64,000 nucleotides of DNA from the NCBI RefSeq assembly GCF_932276165.1, contig NC_064002.1, forward strand, positions 3,162,001 to 3,226,000, given 5' to 3'. This document shows positions 26,370 through 39,500 of the stretch, in pieces. Origin of the DNA: Plutella xylostella. Its lineage: Eukaryota; Arthropoda; Insecta; Lepidoptera; Plutellidae. Positions within the stretch are counted from its first letter, which is position 1. Each line of letters starts with the position of its first letter. The translations under genes and the position numbers were made by a program. The notes under the pieces were generated by a model. The model saw nothing but the letters and a program-made list of their open reading frames with translations. It did no database searches and was not told the origin of the DNA.

Positions 26370-26502
26370 GTTTTCAGTGTAATATTATGTTATTCACCAG
26401 ATTTAACTGAGCAAAAGTGTTAATCTCTCCAAATTCTCTTTTCCCTGTGTTGTGTTGTCTTTCGCCAAAGTTTGTCTGTTTTGGCTATAAAATTGTAACA
26501 TA
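26370..26502 (+). promoter_or_regulatory. gene B promoter and 5' UTR region
   Basis: TCAGTG near 26373 resembles an insect initiator and lies about 130 bp upstream of the start codon. No TATA box is at the expected distance. The leader to ATG 26503 is pyrimidine-rich. The start codon is fixed by homology: MADQFCLRWNN is the usual beginning of this BTB subfamily. Confidence 0.35.
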
Positions 26503-29210
26503 ATGGCAGATCAATTTTGTTTACGTTGGAATAACTTTCAAACTAACATTGTGAATGCGCTAGATTCATTGAAGTGCTCAGAAGACCTCGTAGACGTGAC
26601 ACTCACTTGCGAGGGCAGGAATATCAAGGCCCACAAAGTGATCTTGTCAGCTTGCAGCCCGTACTTCAGGAATGTGTTCAAGGTGAATGGCTCAGATACA
26701 TGTTATTCAATTCGGTTTTAGTCATTGAAAATATGAAAACATTATTAAAACGATTAAACATACTTTTTTGTGAAGATAATTTGAAATGATAAAAAATATT
26801 CTTTTTACAGGAGAACCCATGTCAACACCCTGTTATTATCCTGAAAGATGTGTTGGCTAATGATATAGTGAGCTTGTTGTCTTACATGTATCAGGGGGAA
26901 GTGTTCATTGAAGAAAGTAAACTGTCTTCATTTCTCCATACTGCTGCCTTGCTGCAAGTAAAAGGATTAACAGGGGTGACACAACAGGTATGTTACAGTT
27001 ATTTAGCAAGTCCTTTTATTATAAAAACATTTTCAAAACAACTACAACTAAAATGAGTGAAATTATTGCTTTAGTAATTATATTTGTTATGATTGTTATG
27101 TATGATTGTTATGTATTATATTGTTATGTATTTATTTTGATTGGTCTTTTTATTAAATGTATTCAATTAAAAAGGGTCATTTTTTTAACATTTTAGTTGA
27201 GCCTTAAAAAATGCAGCTCATTAATTTTTAAGTGATTAATAATATTTTTACTTTACAGAAAGAGACTGTAACCATCCCAAATGCTTCAAACAAACTGTAT
27301 ACTCAGTTAACCATCTCATCAAAGCCTCAAGTGAGTCATCAAAAAGACGCAAAGTTACCAGGACTTAAGAAGAGACGGAGCAGTACTTCGGACAAACCCA
27401 ACGATGTCACCATTGGGACCCACAAGAAAAGCAAAGTTCTTGACTCAAATGATATTTACAACCTGCCATACCTATCCAAAGTTGTAGATAATCAAATCAA
27501 TGTTCCTGATAATAATAATGTTGACAAGAAATGTGAAACTAAAACTGAGTCTAATGTACCGCTTGCCAATGGTAAAAGCTCTGCAACCTCACAGGTAATA
27601 GGACAAATAATTTATAATATACCTTAATTACAAGCTTAATTAATGCATTATTGATGTAGGTATGTAGGTATAATACTTTCATGTAATGGGATAAATCAGC
27701 ATTAATCAATAGTTAACATTTTGAAGCTATACACAGGTTCTATACTACTCCAGCTCAAAAAAATAAGGATTCATCATAATGTCGACTCTATTACACATAT
27801 TAATATGAAGTTGTTACATATGAAATTATTATTACATTTTCAGAACAACACCCAAGGAGAACACATACCCGTGACAGTGAAACTAGAGAGGCCGGACGAG
27901 ACAGACTCTCCCGCACCACCACTGTCCGAGAGTTCCGAGACAGAGAACAGTCTTCCCGGCTATGAGAACAGCATGCTTGCCAGGTCTCTACTCTCAGGTA
28001 TGGATGGACTTCTACTTTCATGCTACTTCAGTATTTATAAAGAGGACAATTGTTGAGACTTTCATGTAAAAACTACTGAATGAATGTATTTAGTATGAGA
28101 TTTGGTGTGTAGGAAGCTCAAGGATTGCTCCTTGATTAATATAATTATAGGCTAATGTTTATCCCAGAATTACCATGAAAAAACTTTTTAAAGCAAAGAG
28201 AACTCCTCTTAGCTAGACAAAAGAAAGAATTGGGCATCTAAATAACAATTTCTACCAGACAACCGTAATTTATACAGTATACCTTATGTTAGTTCTATAA
28301 GCACTAACTTTAATTTAATAGTTAGTGTAATAGCTGATTCTTGATTAGTTATTAGTGCATTGAACATGTCTGATGAAGGTTAAAAGGTCATGTTCATCAG
28401 TCTTATCAATTACCTACTTATCAAACTATCTACTACATCTTTTATAATTGGTTTATATTTCATTGCTGTGGTAAGTTGCACCAAGCCAAGGCTAAACTTT
28501 GCAGTCATTATCCAAGGCCAACTGGTTTTCCAACTGTCTACTAAATACACTTAAGTATCAGCAAACTCGCAGAAATGAAAAATAACTATTAAAGTTTACA
28601 ATGCAGTCCATGTTTAAAACCCGTGATTCTGTCTTTTTCAGGTATAAACCCTTCCAAAAGTGACAACAGTGCCAATTCTTCTTCCCTAAAAAAAGCCAAT
28701 AACAAAATTGAGGTACCATGCTCAGTGGGTAAAGATACCGCAACCGATACTGTACTCTACACCAACCAAGCTAACGCATCCAAAAGTCCTATGAAGACTG
28801 ATGAACCATTAGTGAAGTCTGAAAAACAGTCACCAAAACCTGAAACAGATTATGAGCCCGAAGTGCTGTTGTCTGAGCAACAAGACGACAATGACTCCGA
28901 AGGAGGTTACGGTTCAGAGCAGTCGCAGGCACTCATGCTACTGGCTGGAATGTCCTCGATAAATGTCCTTGCAGCTGGGGCCTCGACATCGCAAGGGTTG
29001 ACTCATCAGCAATCAAATCATGCAGCCATATGTGGAGACTGTCCTCACTGCGGTATGAAATATTCGAACCAGTCAGCTCTGAAGTACCATGTTCGACTGA
29101 TGCACTCGGATCTCACTAACAGGCTATGCTGCTATCTTTGCCCACGCTCATTCACTATGCGTGAAACCTTCAAAGAGCACATGTGGGCTACGCATGGTCA
29201 GAGGAATTAA
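26503..29210 (+). CDS. gene B: BTB domain, C2H2 zinc-finger transcription factor
   Basis: Five exons join cleanly: 26503-26682, 26811-26987, 27259-27594 (all phase 0), 27844-27997 (phase 1) and 28642-29210, giving about 471 residues. Residues 1-119 are a complete BTB/POZ domain of the Tramtrack/Lola group (FCLRWNNFQTNIV, VTLTCEGRNIKAHKVILSAC, YMYQGEVFI), which mediates dimerisation and co-repressor binding. A basic cluster (GLKKRRSS) is a likely nuclear localisation signal. VKLE and VKSE fit the SUMO-acceptor consensus. The linker is acidic and Ser-rich. Two C2H2 fingers close the protein (CPHC...H-x4-H near 416-437, CYLC...H-x4-H near 446-467). It should act as a DNA-binding regulator in the nucleus. 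I cannot name the exact orthologue. Related genes often swap 3' zinc-finger exons, but only one set is visible here. Confidence 0.9.
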
Positions 29211-29664
29211 ACTGTTTAATGTAAGACATTGCCTGGTGCCTTCAAATGTTCCTTATTAATATAGGAGGCAGATATTTAGTTTCCGACATTGTGAAGTATG
29301 GGAGTTAAGTGCCTTGAGTAATGTTGACCGTCCTATGTAATATTCTGTGCTACACAGGACTATTTGTAAATTTGTGATAGTATGTTTTTTTTTTACAAAA
29401 ATGAAGAGATTGGATTCAGAAACTTTATATTGCGGAAGTAACTTCATTGACTCCAGATTAAAATAGACTTATAATGTTACTGTTTAGTGGTAGGAAGTCT
29501 AAATCGGCGCAGCCTTTTTATGGTACAAAATTTATGATTCACGGATATATTACTAGTTTTTAAGTTGTAATTATGTATTTATAATTTATGTTATTTAGGT
29601 TGTTCACTTATCTCACTTGTCACTTTTAACCACTTTATTATGTATCGGTGCAAGAGACAAGTTT

Positions 29665-29670
29665 AATAAA
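29665..29670 (+). terminator. proximal polyadenylation signal of gene B
   Basis: Canonical AATAAA 455 bp downstream of the stop codon, in the sense orientation. Confidence 0.5.
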
Positions 29671-31383
29671 TATTTAAAACCAGGCTGTAAAAATATGTTA
29701 CACGCTACTTTCGACAAAGCGATCCAACCTGAAGGTACTTCGTATTTGTATCTCTAATATACTTTAATTTATGAGATATACACAAGTATGTATAATAGAA
29801 TTAGTTGCAAGTTGTTACAAAGCACCCGAGGGATCAATCTATATAAAAAAGTAAGATCCAGTATTATATGTAGTTGAAATTAATATGACAGACTTGGCAG
29901 TGGATCAATTAATGATATTTTATTCAAGATTAAGATAATGCTCTTGTCAATTTACCATGCCTTATATTAATATTATATCTATCATACATACTGTAAACCT
30001 AGTGAGTAGTTTTAGAGGCTTAACATTAGTTACTTTTTTAATCTATACAAAATGATTATGACATACGCAAAAAGCGAGTGAATAGTGTGAAGACAAACTA
30101 TTTCGTTTAAATTTAGCTAAGTATTTGAAAATGCTAATGAGGATTTAGTAAATATATAAAAACATTAATATTACTTAGTATTGAAACAGCTACAATGACT
30201 ATAACAAAAACAATAAGTGCCCCATTTCTTCTAAAATAATTTCCGTAGGAAAAACAGTGAGAAGCTCGTAAAACTCAACACACTTTGACTCTGACCGTAT
30301 AAAGATTGTTTTTACTTGTAATATGTCCACATTGTTTGAAAGGGAAAAATATAATGAGTTGCCTCGAATTTCTATGGTTACTCTCAGAAGTTAGTCAAAG
30401 TTTCTTAACCACGTGATGCCTTCATGGAAATTTACTGTGAATTACCTAGTTTCCAATGTGCCCAACACTTCCACTATACTTACTCATGTTCTAAAATCAG
30501 TAATGTTAGAAATGTCTTTAGGAATTTATTTATTATTTATGTGTCCACGAGTGTCTTAATAGTGGTACTGATAAAAGTATACTTACGTCGTTTTATTATA
30601 GTTGTTTGCTAATTATGAATATTTTCGTCTTTAAAATCTGTTTACAAAAGGTGAAATATTAAGTACATTTAATTTATAATACGTACATAAATCATTATGT
30701 GTTCAGTCTTAAGCAGTTGTTACAACTGCTATCTACCAACTTATTGTGACCTAAAGCGAGATAGATATATTATATTCCACGGTCAAAGTGATGAAAAACA
30801 ACCAACAAATTATATATGTATAAGTACCACATACTTATGTATAATTTATTTTGCTATCAGTTACCTACTGGTCTGGTTTTATTTTAAAGATTTAAGATGA
30901 TATTTTTGTTATTAATGCTCGTTATAAATGTTTTTTAGTTTTGGTGTTTCGTGCCAAAACATTCTAATTTATTTTTTTAATAGTATTTAGATGTAGGTAA
31001 ATACCATTAGGTATTTTAATTTACTTATTCTAGTATTCGTTAGTTACCTTTTTGTAGGTGGTTGAAATTATTGAAAGTTTATGATTATGCTTACAAGTTA
31101 CAAGGTTCTTCTTGGAATCGAATCTTATAGGAAAATGTTACATTAGATATTTTAATTTAGACAGTATGCCTTATTCGGTATTAAAATTATCCTTGGTTGA
31201 AAGCCATTAACGTTCTGTTTGAAATACAACTAAGGACCCAAACTATTTTTGACTATTCATAAAATTATGATGAAATATTTATATTTACCTAGATTAGTAC
31301 CTAAACTAAAATATATTTACGTTACGTAATATTGTTGAATATTTAATTCAAATTTTACAAGATTTACAATTTATTATGTTATA

Positions 31384-31389
31384 AATAAA
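31384..31389 (+). terminator. distal polyadenylation signal candidate of gene B
   Basis: Canonical AATAAA at the end of the AT-rich stretch that follows gene B. Confidence 0.35.
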
Positions 31390-31467
31390 GTTGGCGCTTC
31401 CATAAAAACATTGTTTTTTACTGAAATCCTATGTTACTGAACCATACTGAAGTACCTAGGTAGAGGT

Positions 31468-31673
31468 ATAAGGCCCGGGTCTCCTATTTTCGCTGTAGGT
31501 CGCGTCAAGCGTCGCTCCGTGGGCCGCGTCACGATGCTCACTATAGAAATGTACTGATGCGGTCTCCCTCACACGTCGACGTTGAAGCGTAGACGTAGTG
31601 AGCATTGTGACGTGGCCTACGGCGTGACGCTGGACGCGATCTACGGCGCGTAATAGGAGACCCCGGCCTAATA
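31468..31673. mobile_element. foldback MITE with TAA target duplication
   Basis: Left arm (about 31471-31547, GGCCCGGGTCTCCTATT... to ...GCTCACTA) and right arm (about 31598-31670, ...GAGCATTGTGACGTGGCC to GGAGACCCCGGCC) are imperfect inverted repeats of roughly 75 bp around a 50-bp centre. TAA flanks both ends, fitting the TWA target duplications of PIF/Harbinger-type MITEs. There is no ORF. It is much more GC-rich than its surroundings. Confidence 0.7.
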
Positions 31674-32005
31674 AACGATGATTTCGATTCTGAACTTTAG
31701 TACTGTCACATCAAATTATTTGTTTTAAATTTGAGAGATTCCGTAAATCAAATATCACGAACTTTTTAAAATTACATCTTAGAAATTAAATTTTGTGCCT
31801 TTAGGGCTGATTTTTCAATCGTCAGAAGACTATCGCGATCTAATCGCAGCACTATAGGTATTCTATGTAATGCTCATGCGGGTCTTGTTCATATTGTTGT
31901 TTTTAAACAATACTTACGTACTCTCCATTTAAAAAGTCTTGAAAATAAAAACAGCGATTTTGCAAAGCCACGTCAGTTAATTAGGTAGGTAGGTACCTAC
32001 CTACT
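31674..32005. other. intergenic DNA between MITE and SINE
   Basis: No gene seen. A short tandem run of GGTA followed by its complement TACC (31984-32003) borders the SINE insertion. Confidence 0.5.
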
Positions 32006-32016
32006 TAAAGTTAAAT

Positions 32017-32396
32017 TACTGCCTCTGTGGTCTAGTGGTAGAAGCTTCGCTTCATGACCCAGGGGTCCCGGGTTCGATTCCCGGGTGGGACCATCAATTT
32101 GTGTTTCTAAATTGTGGTTCTAAGTTTGGTTAGGACATAGAAGGCTGATCACCTGATGTCCGAAACAGTGAAACGATCCATGCTGTCGGATGGGCATGTA
32201 AAGCAGTCGGTCCTGCGCCTAGCTCTCTCCAGTCGTGTCGGTAAATCCGTCCCATTGGGTTATGAGAGTGATGGAACAGAGAGTGCTCCTGTGTACTGCG
32301 CACACACTTGGGCACTATAATCTACTCCTGCGTAGATGGCTGATCTCAATTGAGATTGGCCGCCGTAGTCGAAATTCGGCTAGGAGGACATTATTA
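32017..32396 (+). mobile_element. intact tRNA-derived SINE with target-site duplication
   Basis: The tRNA-like head has a box A (TGGTCTAGTGG, 32028-32038) and a perfect box B (GGTTCGATTCC, 32071-32081). A body of about 300 bp follows, ending near ATTATTATAAA. The 11-bp direct repeat TAAAGTTAAAT occurs at 32006-32016 and 32397-32407 and is the target-site duplication. Its undamaged repeats suggest a recent insertion. I recognise the body (ending near GGCCGCCGTAGTC) as a common lepidopteran SINE from memory. It is not a tRNA gene, because the head's acceptor ends do not pair. Confidence 0.8.
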
Positions 32397-32407
32397 TAAA
32401 GTTAAAT

Positions 32408-34990
32408 ACCTACCTACATGTTATTAAGAAACTATATTTCGTCAGAAGTCAGAAACGCTCCACTACCTACCATCTACCATACATTTTAGGTACCTATACT
32501 ACAGTGCTGTGGAGTACAGTCGGCCTCAAAAACATCTGTAACCAGACACCCCGACTTGTAGCGGACGCTACTCGTCCCTACCTACGGCGCTGCAGCGAGC
32601 GATCGATGCCACTGTCACTAGGAAACGGTTTCCGACTTTGACCTTCAGGGTTTACGAGCTACTCTAGAGAATGCACAAACACAGCTCTTTCAAGAGCTAA
32701 GTATAGCAATAACCCTGAAGTTTAACTTTTACTAGACGATACAAAATTCTTCAGGATTTTCCCAGATCGGTAATTCGGTAGCTTTTACAGGGTAAGTATG
32801 GCCGCGAAGGCATCTGAAATAGGAAACTGTTGCTAATAAGGAATGAATTTTCTTTTTACGACACCAATTAATGTTATCCGATTGCTAAAAGTGAGTCTTT
32901 GGCGGAAATCAATCTTGTGAAGTTTGTTTCAGCTGACTCGCTATCGAAATACCTACCTACAGGAAGAATAATTTCTAGTAGGTAGGTTTTATTATTGTCC
33001 ATAGATTATCATAGGTAGGTAGAGGTAGGTACTCAATCGATAGTTTCTGAAACTCTAAATCGATCTCTATTTTAATTCTAATATTTTTTCCGAAAATAAA
33101 AGTAAGAATTGCGTAAAAAATTATGCTTTAACTCTAGAGGGCGAGGTTCTAGGTTTGATCTATGAACTGTGCATTTGTGCACATGATGTGGGAGCTAAAC
33201 GTTCACAGACATCCGTCAATCGTATTTATAAGACTCCCTTTCTCGGTGTAAAAACTAATTCAAAACGAACGAGCGAATCGGGTGGCATAGTGGGTAAGCT
33301 AGACTTTCAGCACATGCGCAGTACGGACCGAGTCGTCTGATCGAGTTACACTCAAATAAGGTTAGACCTGATACTGCACCCACTGCAATATGACCCTAAT
33401 ATATCTGTAGGTATGCTACATACCTAGGTGTCTAAATAAGAAGGGAGTTAATTAATTATATATCATTCATTAGAAAGTTTTGATGTATAGTCTGATTATG
33501 AGTATTATGGTAGAGCACTAAATGTCGAGGTCTGCTAGGTGGGTAGATATTATTTTCATCGTTCTAATGATCACCAATTGGGCACTTTAGTTACTTAGGT
33601 AAAGTATCTGAGCAACTTCTGAACTGAAACTATACATAGGACGTAACATGGGTACTTACCTAAGAATAAGCACTAAGTATTATTATAGTCAATTAATTCT
33701 AATTACGTAAGTAGGTACTTACCTTATTCCAAATAGAGTAGACACATAAATACTATTGGCAATAACCTGCCAATACGAGATTTCCCTATCCGTTATCTAA
33801 GTTGGTCCCTCTACAAGGTGTCAATAACAGTTTATGTCTCTGACAGGCTATTGATCCATCCACCCTGGTGAGAGTAGGCCTCTCGTACCTACAGGGAAAA
33901 TACATTATTTACAAAATATCCGACGGAATCTGCGTAAAGGAAATAAGAATAAGGTGTCTAGCTGTCTACTAACATAAATAGTACGTAGTGAACGTACGTA
34001 AAAAGATATCAGTCTTATTGTTTAATAGGACTATGTATTATTATAGTAACATTATACCAACGAGTGTTACGATTCTAAGCCACAGCACAATCATATATTT
34101 ATTGCAATATACGGAAATCTTTAACTGTGGAATCTACCCTTCGACTCTTTATAACTACCTACCTTAGTAAGTGGAAGGCTTGAAGGCTAGTTCTCTGAAA
34201 TCCTACTTGCGATCCGACCGTTAAATACCTACCTAGTGTGAAAGTAAATGTTCTCTTAACAAAAGCATGTGTAGTACGGCGGGGCAGGTTATCATGCAGA
34301 TTGCCGGCGAATCAATAGGGTGCTAGGGCTGACGGATGACTGGATCAATAGCGTCCCAGTGGAGCCTCCACTCTGTAGGGCTTCCTCGGCCGCCGTATCA
34401 CGCCCTATAGCTAGACATTCGTAGTCACCGCGACAATCTGTTGGCTGGCTGCGAAACGGTTTTTTTGTTCTGTTTATGAATGTTAGGAGAGATTTTGGAT
34501 GAAGGAAATCGACGATCTTAGTTATAAATTCATGGATGCGAATCTTAGATAAGGGCTCTTAGTTACCTTCTAATTATTTACACGTACCTACGAACTAATA
34601 AGGGTCTAACTAAGCAAAAGTCGTATTGTACCTAAGCCGAAAGGTTTATTTATTACTTAGATTATAGAACTGTTCTGTTAAATTTTCCTCACTTAGTAGA
34701 GCTTAGTTGGCACAAACAGACACACAGATACACATACACCCCTCTACTCAGGCTCGTCCGTCGCGCCACCTAGCGGGTCCCTTTGTGAGTCGAGTCGGGA
34801 TCATTCAACATCTTCTTGCTCCGTTGCTTGCTACGTGAAAAACAAAATAAAAAAAACGTTAGTAGTTATGTATTCTTAGTTAGTAGATATAGGACAGGAT
34901 GGCCCACTGGCGAGTGAGTGGAGAAAACTATAACTGATGTTATGGTGAAATAAGTTAAAGTTACGTTAGGCTTTGTAAATTTTCAGGCAT
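32408..34990. other. intergenic DNA, no gene seen
   Basis: About 2.6 kb rich in TAGGTA/ACCTAC words. GC-richer stretches at about 32520-32640 and 34270-34450 look like decayed repeats rather than exons. The 61-codon ORF at 33155-33340 has no supporting evidence. Confidence 0.45.
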
Positions 34991-34994
34991 ATCT

Positions 34995-35095
34995 TAAAAC
35001 TGAAAATAGCAAATATTTGCCTTCGCCGGGATTCGAACCCGAGACCCTTAGCACACTAGTCATCGGCCCAGAAGTGTATCAAACCCAGTGAACGG
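34995..35095 (-). mobile_element. decayed tRNA-derived SINE
   Basis: The minus strand has a perfect box B (GGTTCGAATCC, complement of 35029-35039) followed by AGGCAAATATTTGC, the junction seen in the SINE copies at 20314 and 58940. Box A is no longer clear, so the head is diverged or truncated. Confidence 0.5.
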
Positions 35096-36555
35096 AAATA
35101 AAATATGCGTTCAATGCTGATAAAACCTAATGTCATAATTAACCACTGAAATTTTATCATTTACTTCAGTTCCAACATGAATTACATGATCATTCCAGGT
35201 ACCTACAGCGGTAACAAATGATGGTAAACACTAGATATAATCTGTTTCTGCATAACAAAAACTATTTTACAAAACGAATACGTAATCAGTGATTTTGATC
35301 TGACCTACGATCTGACATCGACTACAAACGACTACAAAAGTGATAATTGTAAGTAGGTAGGAGATTTTCCAGAAGTTTCCATTTCATTGTTAAGTGTTTT
35401 CTTACTGGCACATTATACTTTTGTTCGTTATTCATTATTGATAACAATATTCTTGGTACTGATTCAATAGTTGTTTTGTATGTTTCATTGTACGTAGTAT
35501 CTACCTACATTCACGGTTTGGATCTAGAGGAATGATAAAAACCCCGATAAACTTTAATTGTTTAAGTCACTATGTTGTTCGAAAATAACTTTGGAAAATC
35601 TCTTTATAAGAAGACGCGCGAGTGGCAAATATATGTTATTTTGAATAGTGAATGAAAGGCTGAATGAGTGAATAAGTCAGTTGGCGGGTGTTTCGTATAA
35701 AACTAGGTGCTGGGAGTATTGCGAACGATCCATAGCAACAGCAGGGGGCAGCGACGCGGTGGCGAACTGGGTCACTGCCGCCTACGCGCCTCTACCGCAC
35801 TCTACTACTACATACTAAGTATTTATCTAAATATTTATAACAACGTATTTATTAAATATAACTTAAATGCCACAGTGAAACTTTACTTCAAAACTTTCAT
35901 ACGCAAGTGACGCAGAGTTCAAAAGAATCAAGTGTAAATCAATGCGCCGCCCCCGTCGCATCAAAACTTTTTCTCAGTTTCAGCCGGCGCTCTATTTAGA
36001 TCCCCGCTGAAAGTTTTGATGCGGCCACCGCTCCGCATCTTAATGCACAGAAAACGAAAGTACAACTAATTAATAGAGCAATTATTGATTAATTGTTTCA
36101 TCATGGCATGGTTCTAAATATAAAATGTTCGTTAGGGTTCGCGAAGTTCGCGCGCAATAGCCCACGAGTGAGCGGGCGGGCGGCGCGCGGGGCGGGCCGG
36201 GCGGCGACGGCGGCGCGTATCGACCGCCCGCTTCAGTCGGCTGCCGTCGAGCGCGCGCTGCGCCGAGCGCGAGCGGCGAGCGCGCCCCCCGCGCCCCGCG
36301 CCCTCCGCCCGCACCCTCGCCGAGCCGGCAAACTCGACCGACCTCTTTCCGCTAACTAACGTCGCCCCGGCCCGGCCGCGCTTCCCGCCTCGTCGCGCGA
36401 CGCGGGCGCTGACCGCTCTTTTCACTTTGTTGTTTTGTCAGATAAAGTTTGTTCAGGTGTGGTGAGGATCGGCTGGCGATTGAGCTGGTGGGGTAGCGGT
36501 GTGATGTGGCGGTGGACGCGCGGGCGAGCATGGCGCGGCGCGGGCGCGTAGAGCG
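35096..36555 (+). promoter_or_regulatory. gene C upstream region and CpG-rich leader
   Basis: The last ~430 bp (36120-36555) before the gene C start codon switch abruptly from AT-rich to very GC- and CpG-rich DNA, as for a promoter or 5' UTR island. A 14-bp perfect inverted repeat, CGCATCAAAACTTT, lies at 35957-35970 with its complement at 36010-36023. Open frames on both strands through the island come from base composition and are not called as genes. No TATA/Inr pair could be placed confidently. Confidence 0.45.
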
Positions 36556-39500
36556 ATGGACTGCTGCGGCTACTCCGGCGCGGGCGGCTGGGCGGGCTGG
36601 GGCGGCTGGGGCGCGGCGCCCGCGCACTCGCACCAGTACTACGACCCCTACGCGCGGTACTACCGCTGCGACTACCCCGCGCCGCCCCACGCCACGCACC
36701 CCGACCATGCCATGCAAATGGGTTTGTATCTTTCCATGTTCTTATTATTACTTACATTATTTGATGACTATATTGATTAACAGTATCTTCCTACCCCTTT
36801 GGTATACGAGCGTGAGGGTATAAACATAGACGCCTGTGGTATAAACTTTCCTATCCTTCAAAAGGTTGAATCTTATAGAATTTTCAGTTACTGAATATCT
36901 GCCCCCTGAAGCAGTAGTTCAGGGTAATAATGTTCTATGCCTTAACCAAATAATTCAAGAATGTACTTCAATGATTTTTGACTGATCAGTCTACCGACCT
37001 GAAATAATAAACCTGAAAGAATTTTATGATATAAGATATTGTAAGCAGCAAGTAGGTAAAACAAGATTAATATTTTCATTGTTTATGCTGTTTATACTGT
37101 TGTGCGGCGTGCAGCGGGAGTCTCTTCAGTGAAAATTCCTTTTTTAACTTCACCAGTTTATTAATGAATTTCACTTAACACTATTCACATTAATTAGCTT
37201 TAGCTTCAACACCGACGACGCGCGACTCGGGACTAAATTTTAAACGTGACCTAAGTATGTACTTAGTTATTAAAATTGCGAAATGATTGAATGCGCGTAA
37301 TGCGGTGTTTGCATTTTTCTGTGCGGACATAACAGCCCCCCCGTTTAAACGGAGCTTATCTCTGCGAGAGTTAAGCGCAGTATGTAATCGAAGTTGAAGC
37401 TAGAGACATCTTAATAAAAAAAAAAAATGATATAGAAAATAAAAGAAAAGAGATAGAGAAAAAAAATAAAAACTAAAGATCTTATGATAATAGTTAAAAC
37501 ATCAATAATTTGATAAGTTGCGGTTTGACAGATGTTTGACACTTGGAGGTAATGATTTAACAGATTTTTTATCATCAATGGAAACTTCAGATAATTCGAT
37601 AGATTTACTTATTTTAGAATTAGTTAACTTTCTATTATTACATCGAAAAACGTTAATACAGCGATTAGAAGTTTGTTTACGTGTTAGGTATCTACAACAT
37701 TTATAAACACAAAATAAGATAAAAAGTATTGTCAAAACATATGTAGTGCTAGTGTAATATGAACCGTATTTAATTATATGAGATTGCTTTTGAGCCTTAT
37801 TTAATTCTGTTTCCAAGTTATCTAATTTATGAGAAGCATGTCTTAAAGATTCTAAATCGATACTAGTTAATGATACCGGAGAAAGATAAGGTATTGTGTT
37901 ATTAAATAAGTCTCTTTTGCAACAGTCATCTTGAGTAATATCGAAATCCAAATGTAAATCACTGTTAATTGATATCGTAAACATTGTAGTAGGTATTAAT
38001 TGTATAGTCTTACAGTATGCAATACAATCCTCGGTGAGTGTGAGTACACCTGTACCGAATAAAGAATACTCTTTAGCAAAATTACCACACTTAGTTATTA
38101 ATTTATTAGGCTTTGACTGTACATAGATCCATTTATTATTATTTAGTGGTTGCCAAATATCGATAGTACCGTAAAGAAGTCTTGAATTGCATTCATTAGG
38201 TAATGTTACTGTAACTTCGGTTAATAGTCTCGTCTCGCAGGACGGATTGCTTAAACTAGAAAATATTGAACATTGAGGACAAATCGAATATTGATTATTA
38301 ATGAGCTTACATTCATACATATTATCTAACAAACAGTAACTTAATCTATCATCAGTAATAGCTAAATAATTCTTACTAGGACTTATCAGAGCAAAGGTCA
38401 GCGGTTCAGATTGACCATGAGGGGTTGGTAAAGGGATGTTTTTATACAAGTTAAACTTAGTTGGGGCAATCAAAGGAATTTGAAGGACAAATACTAATTT
38501 GTTATTATAAAAGTAGGAAGTAAGTTTGGAAACATCTATTATAGTGTGAATATTATTAATATTTAAAGTAATCGGGAAATCAAGGTTCCTTTTTATATGA
38601 TTAGACCGTTTTTCAAGTTCAATAAGAAGTTTTGACGGAGATAAAATGCTCGGATGTAGAATGTTTGCCTTTGCGAATAAAACCGAGTTTAGGATATTGT
38701 CTAACATATTGGAAATAGTAAGAAGAGAACTTTCTATTAAATTATTGAATCCTTGTAACCTAGCTATATTAATTAAATCATTATTATTACGACTTATGTT
38801 TGATAAAATATACTGCATCATAGATAAACGACCATTTAATTTCTGTTCGTTTACGTTTAACTTAAAAATAGTTTCATTAAAATTATTTATACTAGATTTA
38901 ACAATATGAATATTTTCTTTCATAAGAGAAAACAAATTTTGTTCATTAGATTGGCAAGCGGCGATAGCGTCGTCGTACTTCCTCGCGACGTCAGCGTCGA
39001 GAGTACCGAAAAAGAATTTTAAAATTTCTCCGCCGAATTCTAAAGCTCGTTTAGAACGACTAGAACTTTGATCCGAAATTAGATGAGAAATAGACTCACT
39101 TTTAATAAAATTTGACTCAAGTAAAACCTTAGCAGGATTAATGATGTCTGAACAATCAGCGACAAATAATTCTGATACATTTTGTACTCTACTACACAGA
39201 TTAAATGTTTTATTTATATTTAATTCGACGTTTAGTAAGTATGGCGTAAGTGAAAAGACATCTACATGAGTAACTACTTTCCAGTAGTCGTTGTAAAAAT
39301 GAATAGGAAGCTGTGGTTCAAAGAAGACACCAGGACTATGCACGATTGGTTTAATCGTGGCTTCAGCGTGGGCGATGCCGATCAATCTGAAATAGAAGGA
39401 AATAGGACAACTAAGGATGTGCTGGTTTTATCTCATTTACATGGTATTTGACATGTTTTCTACCTATTAGCAAAGTTACATTATAGGTTCCGTTCATTTT

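Larger units (their letters stand above)
29211..31400 (+). other. gene B 3' UTR
   Basis: AT-rich sequence without coding exons. AATAAA at 29665-29670 gives a 3' UTR of about 0.47 kb. A second AATAAA at 31384-31389 would give a long form of about 2.2 kb. Two lengths are plausible for a BTB regulator, but nothing here proves which is used. Confidence 0.5.

Noticed and set aside
32021..32092. tRNA gene with perfect box B
   Set aside because: The 5' and 3' ends do not pair as an acceptor stem and a long SINE body with target duplications follows, so it is a SINE head.
36093..36555. long GC-rich ORFs on both strands upstream of gene C
   Set aside because: Frames open on both strands at once reflect CpG-rich composition; no domain or codon evidence.
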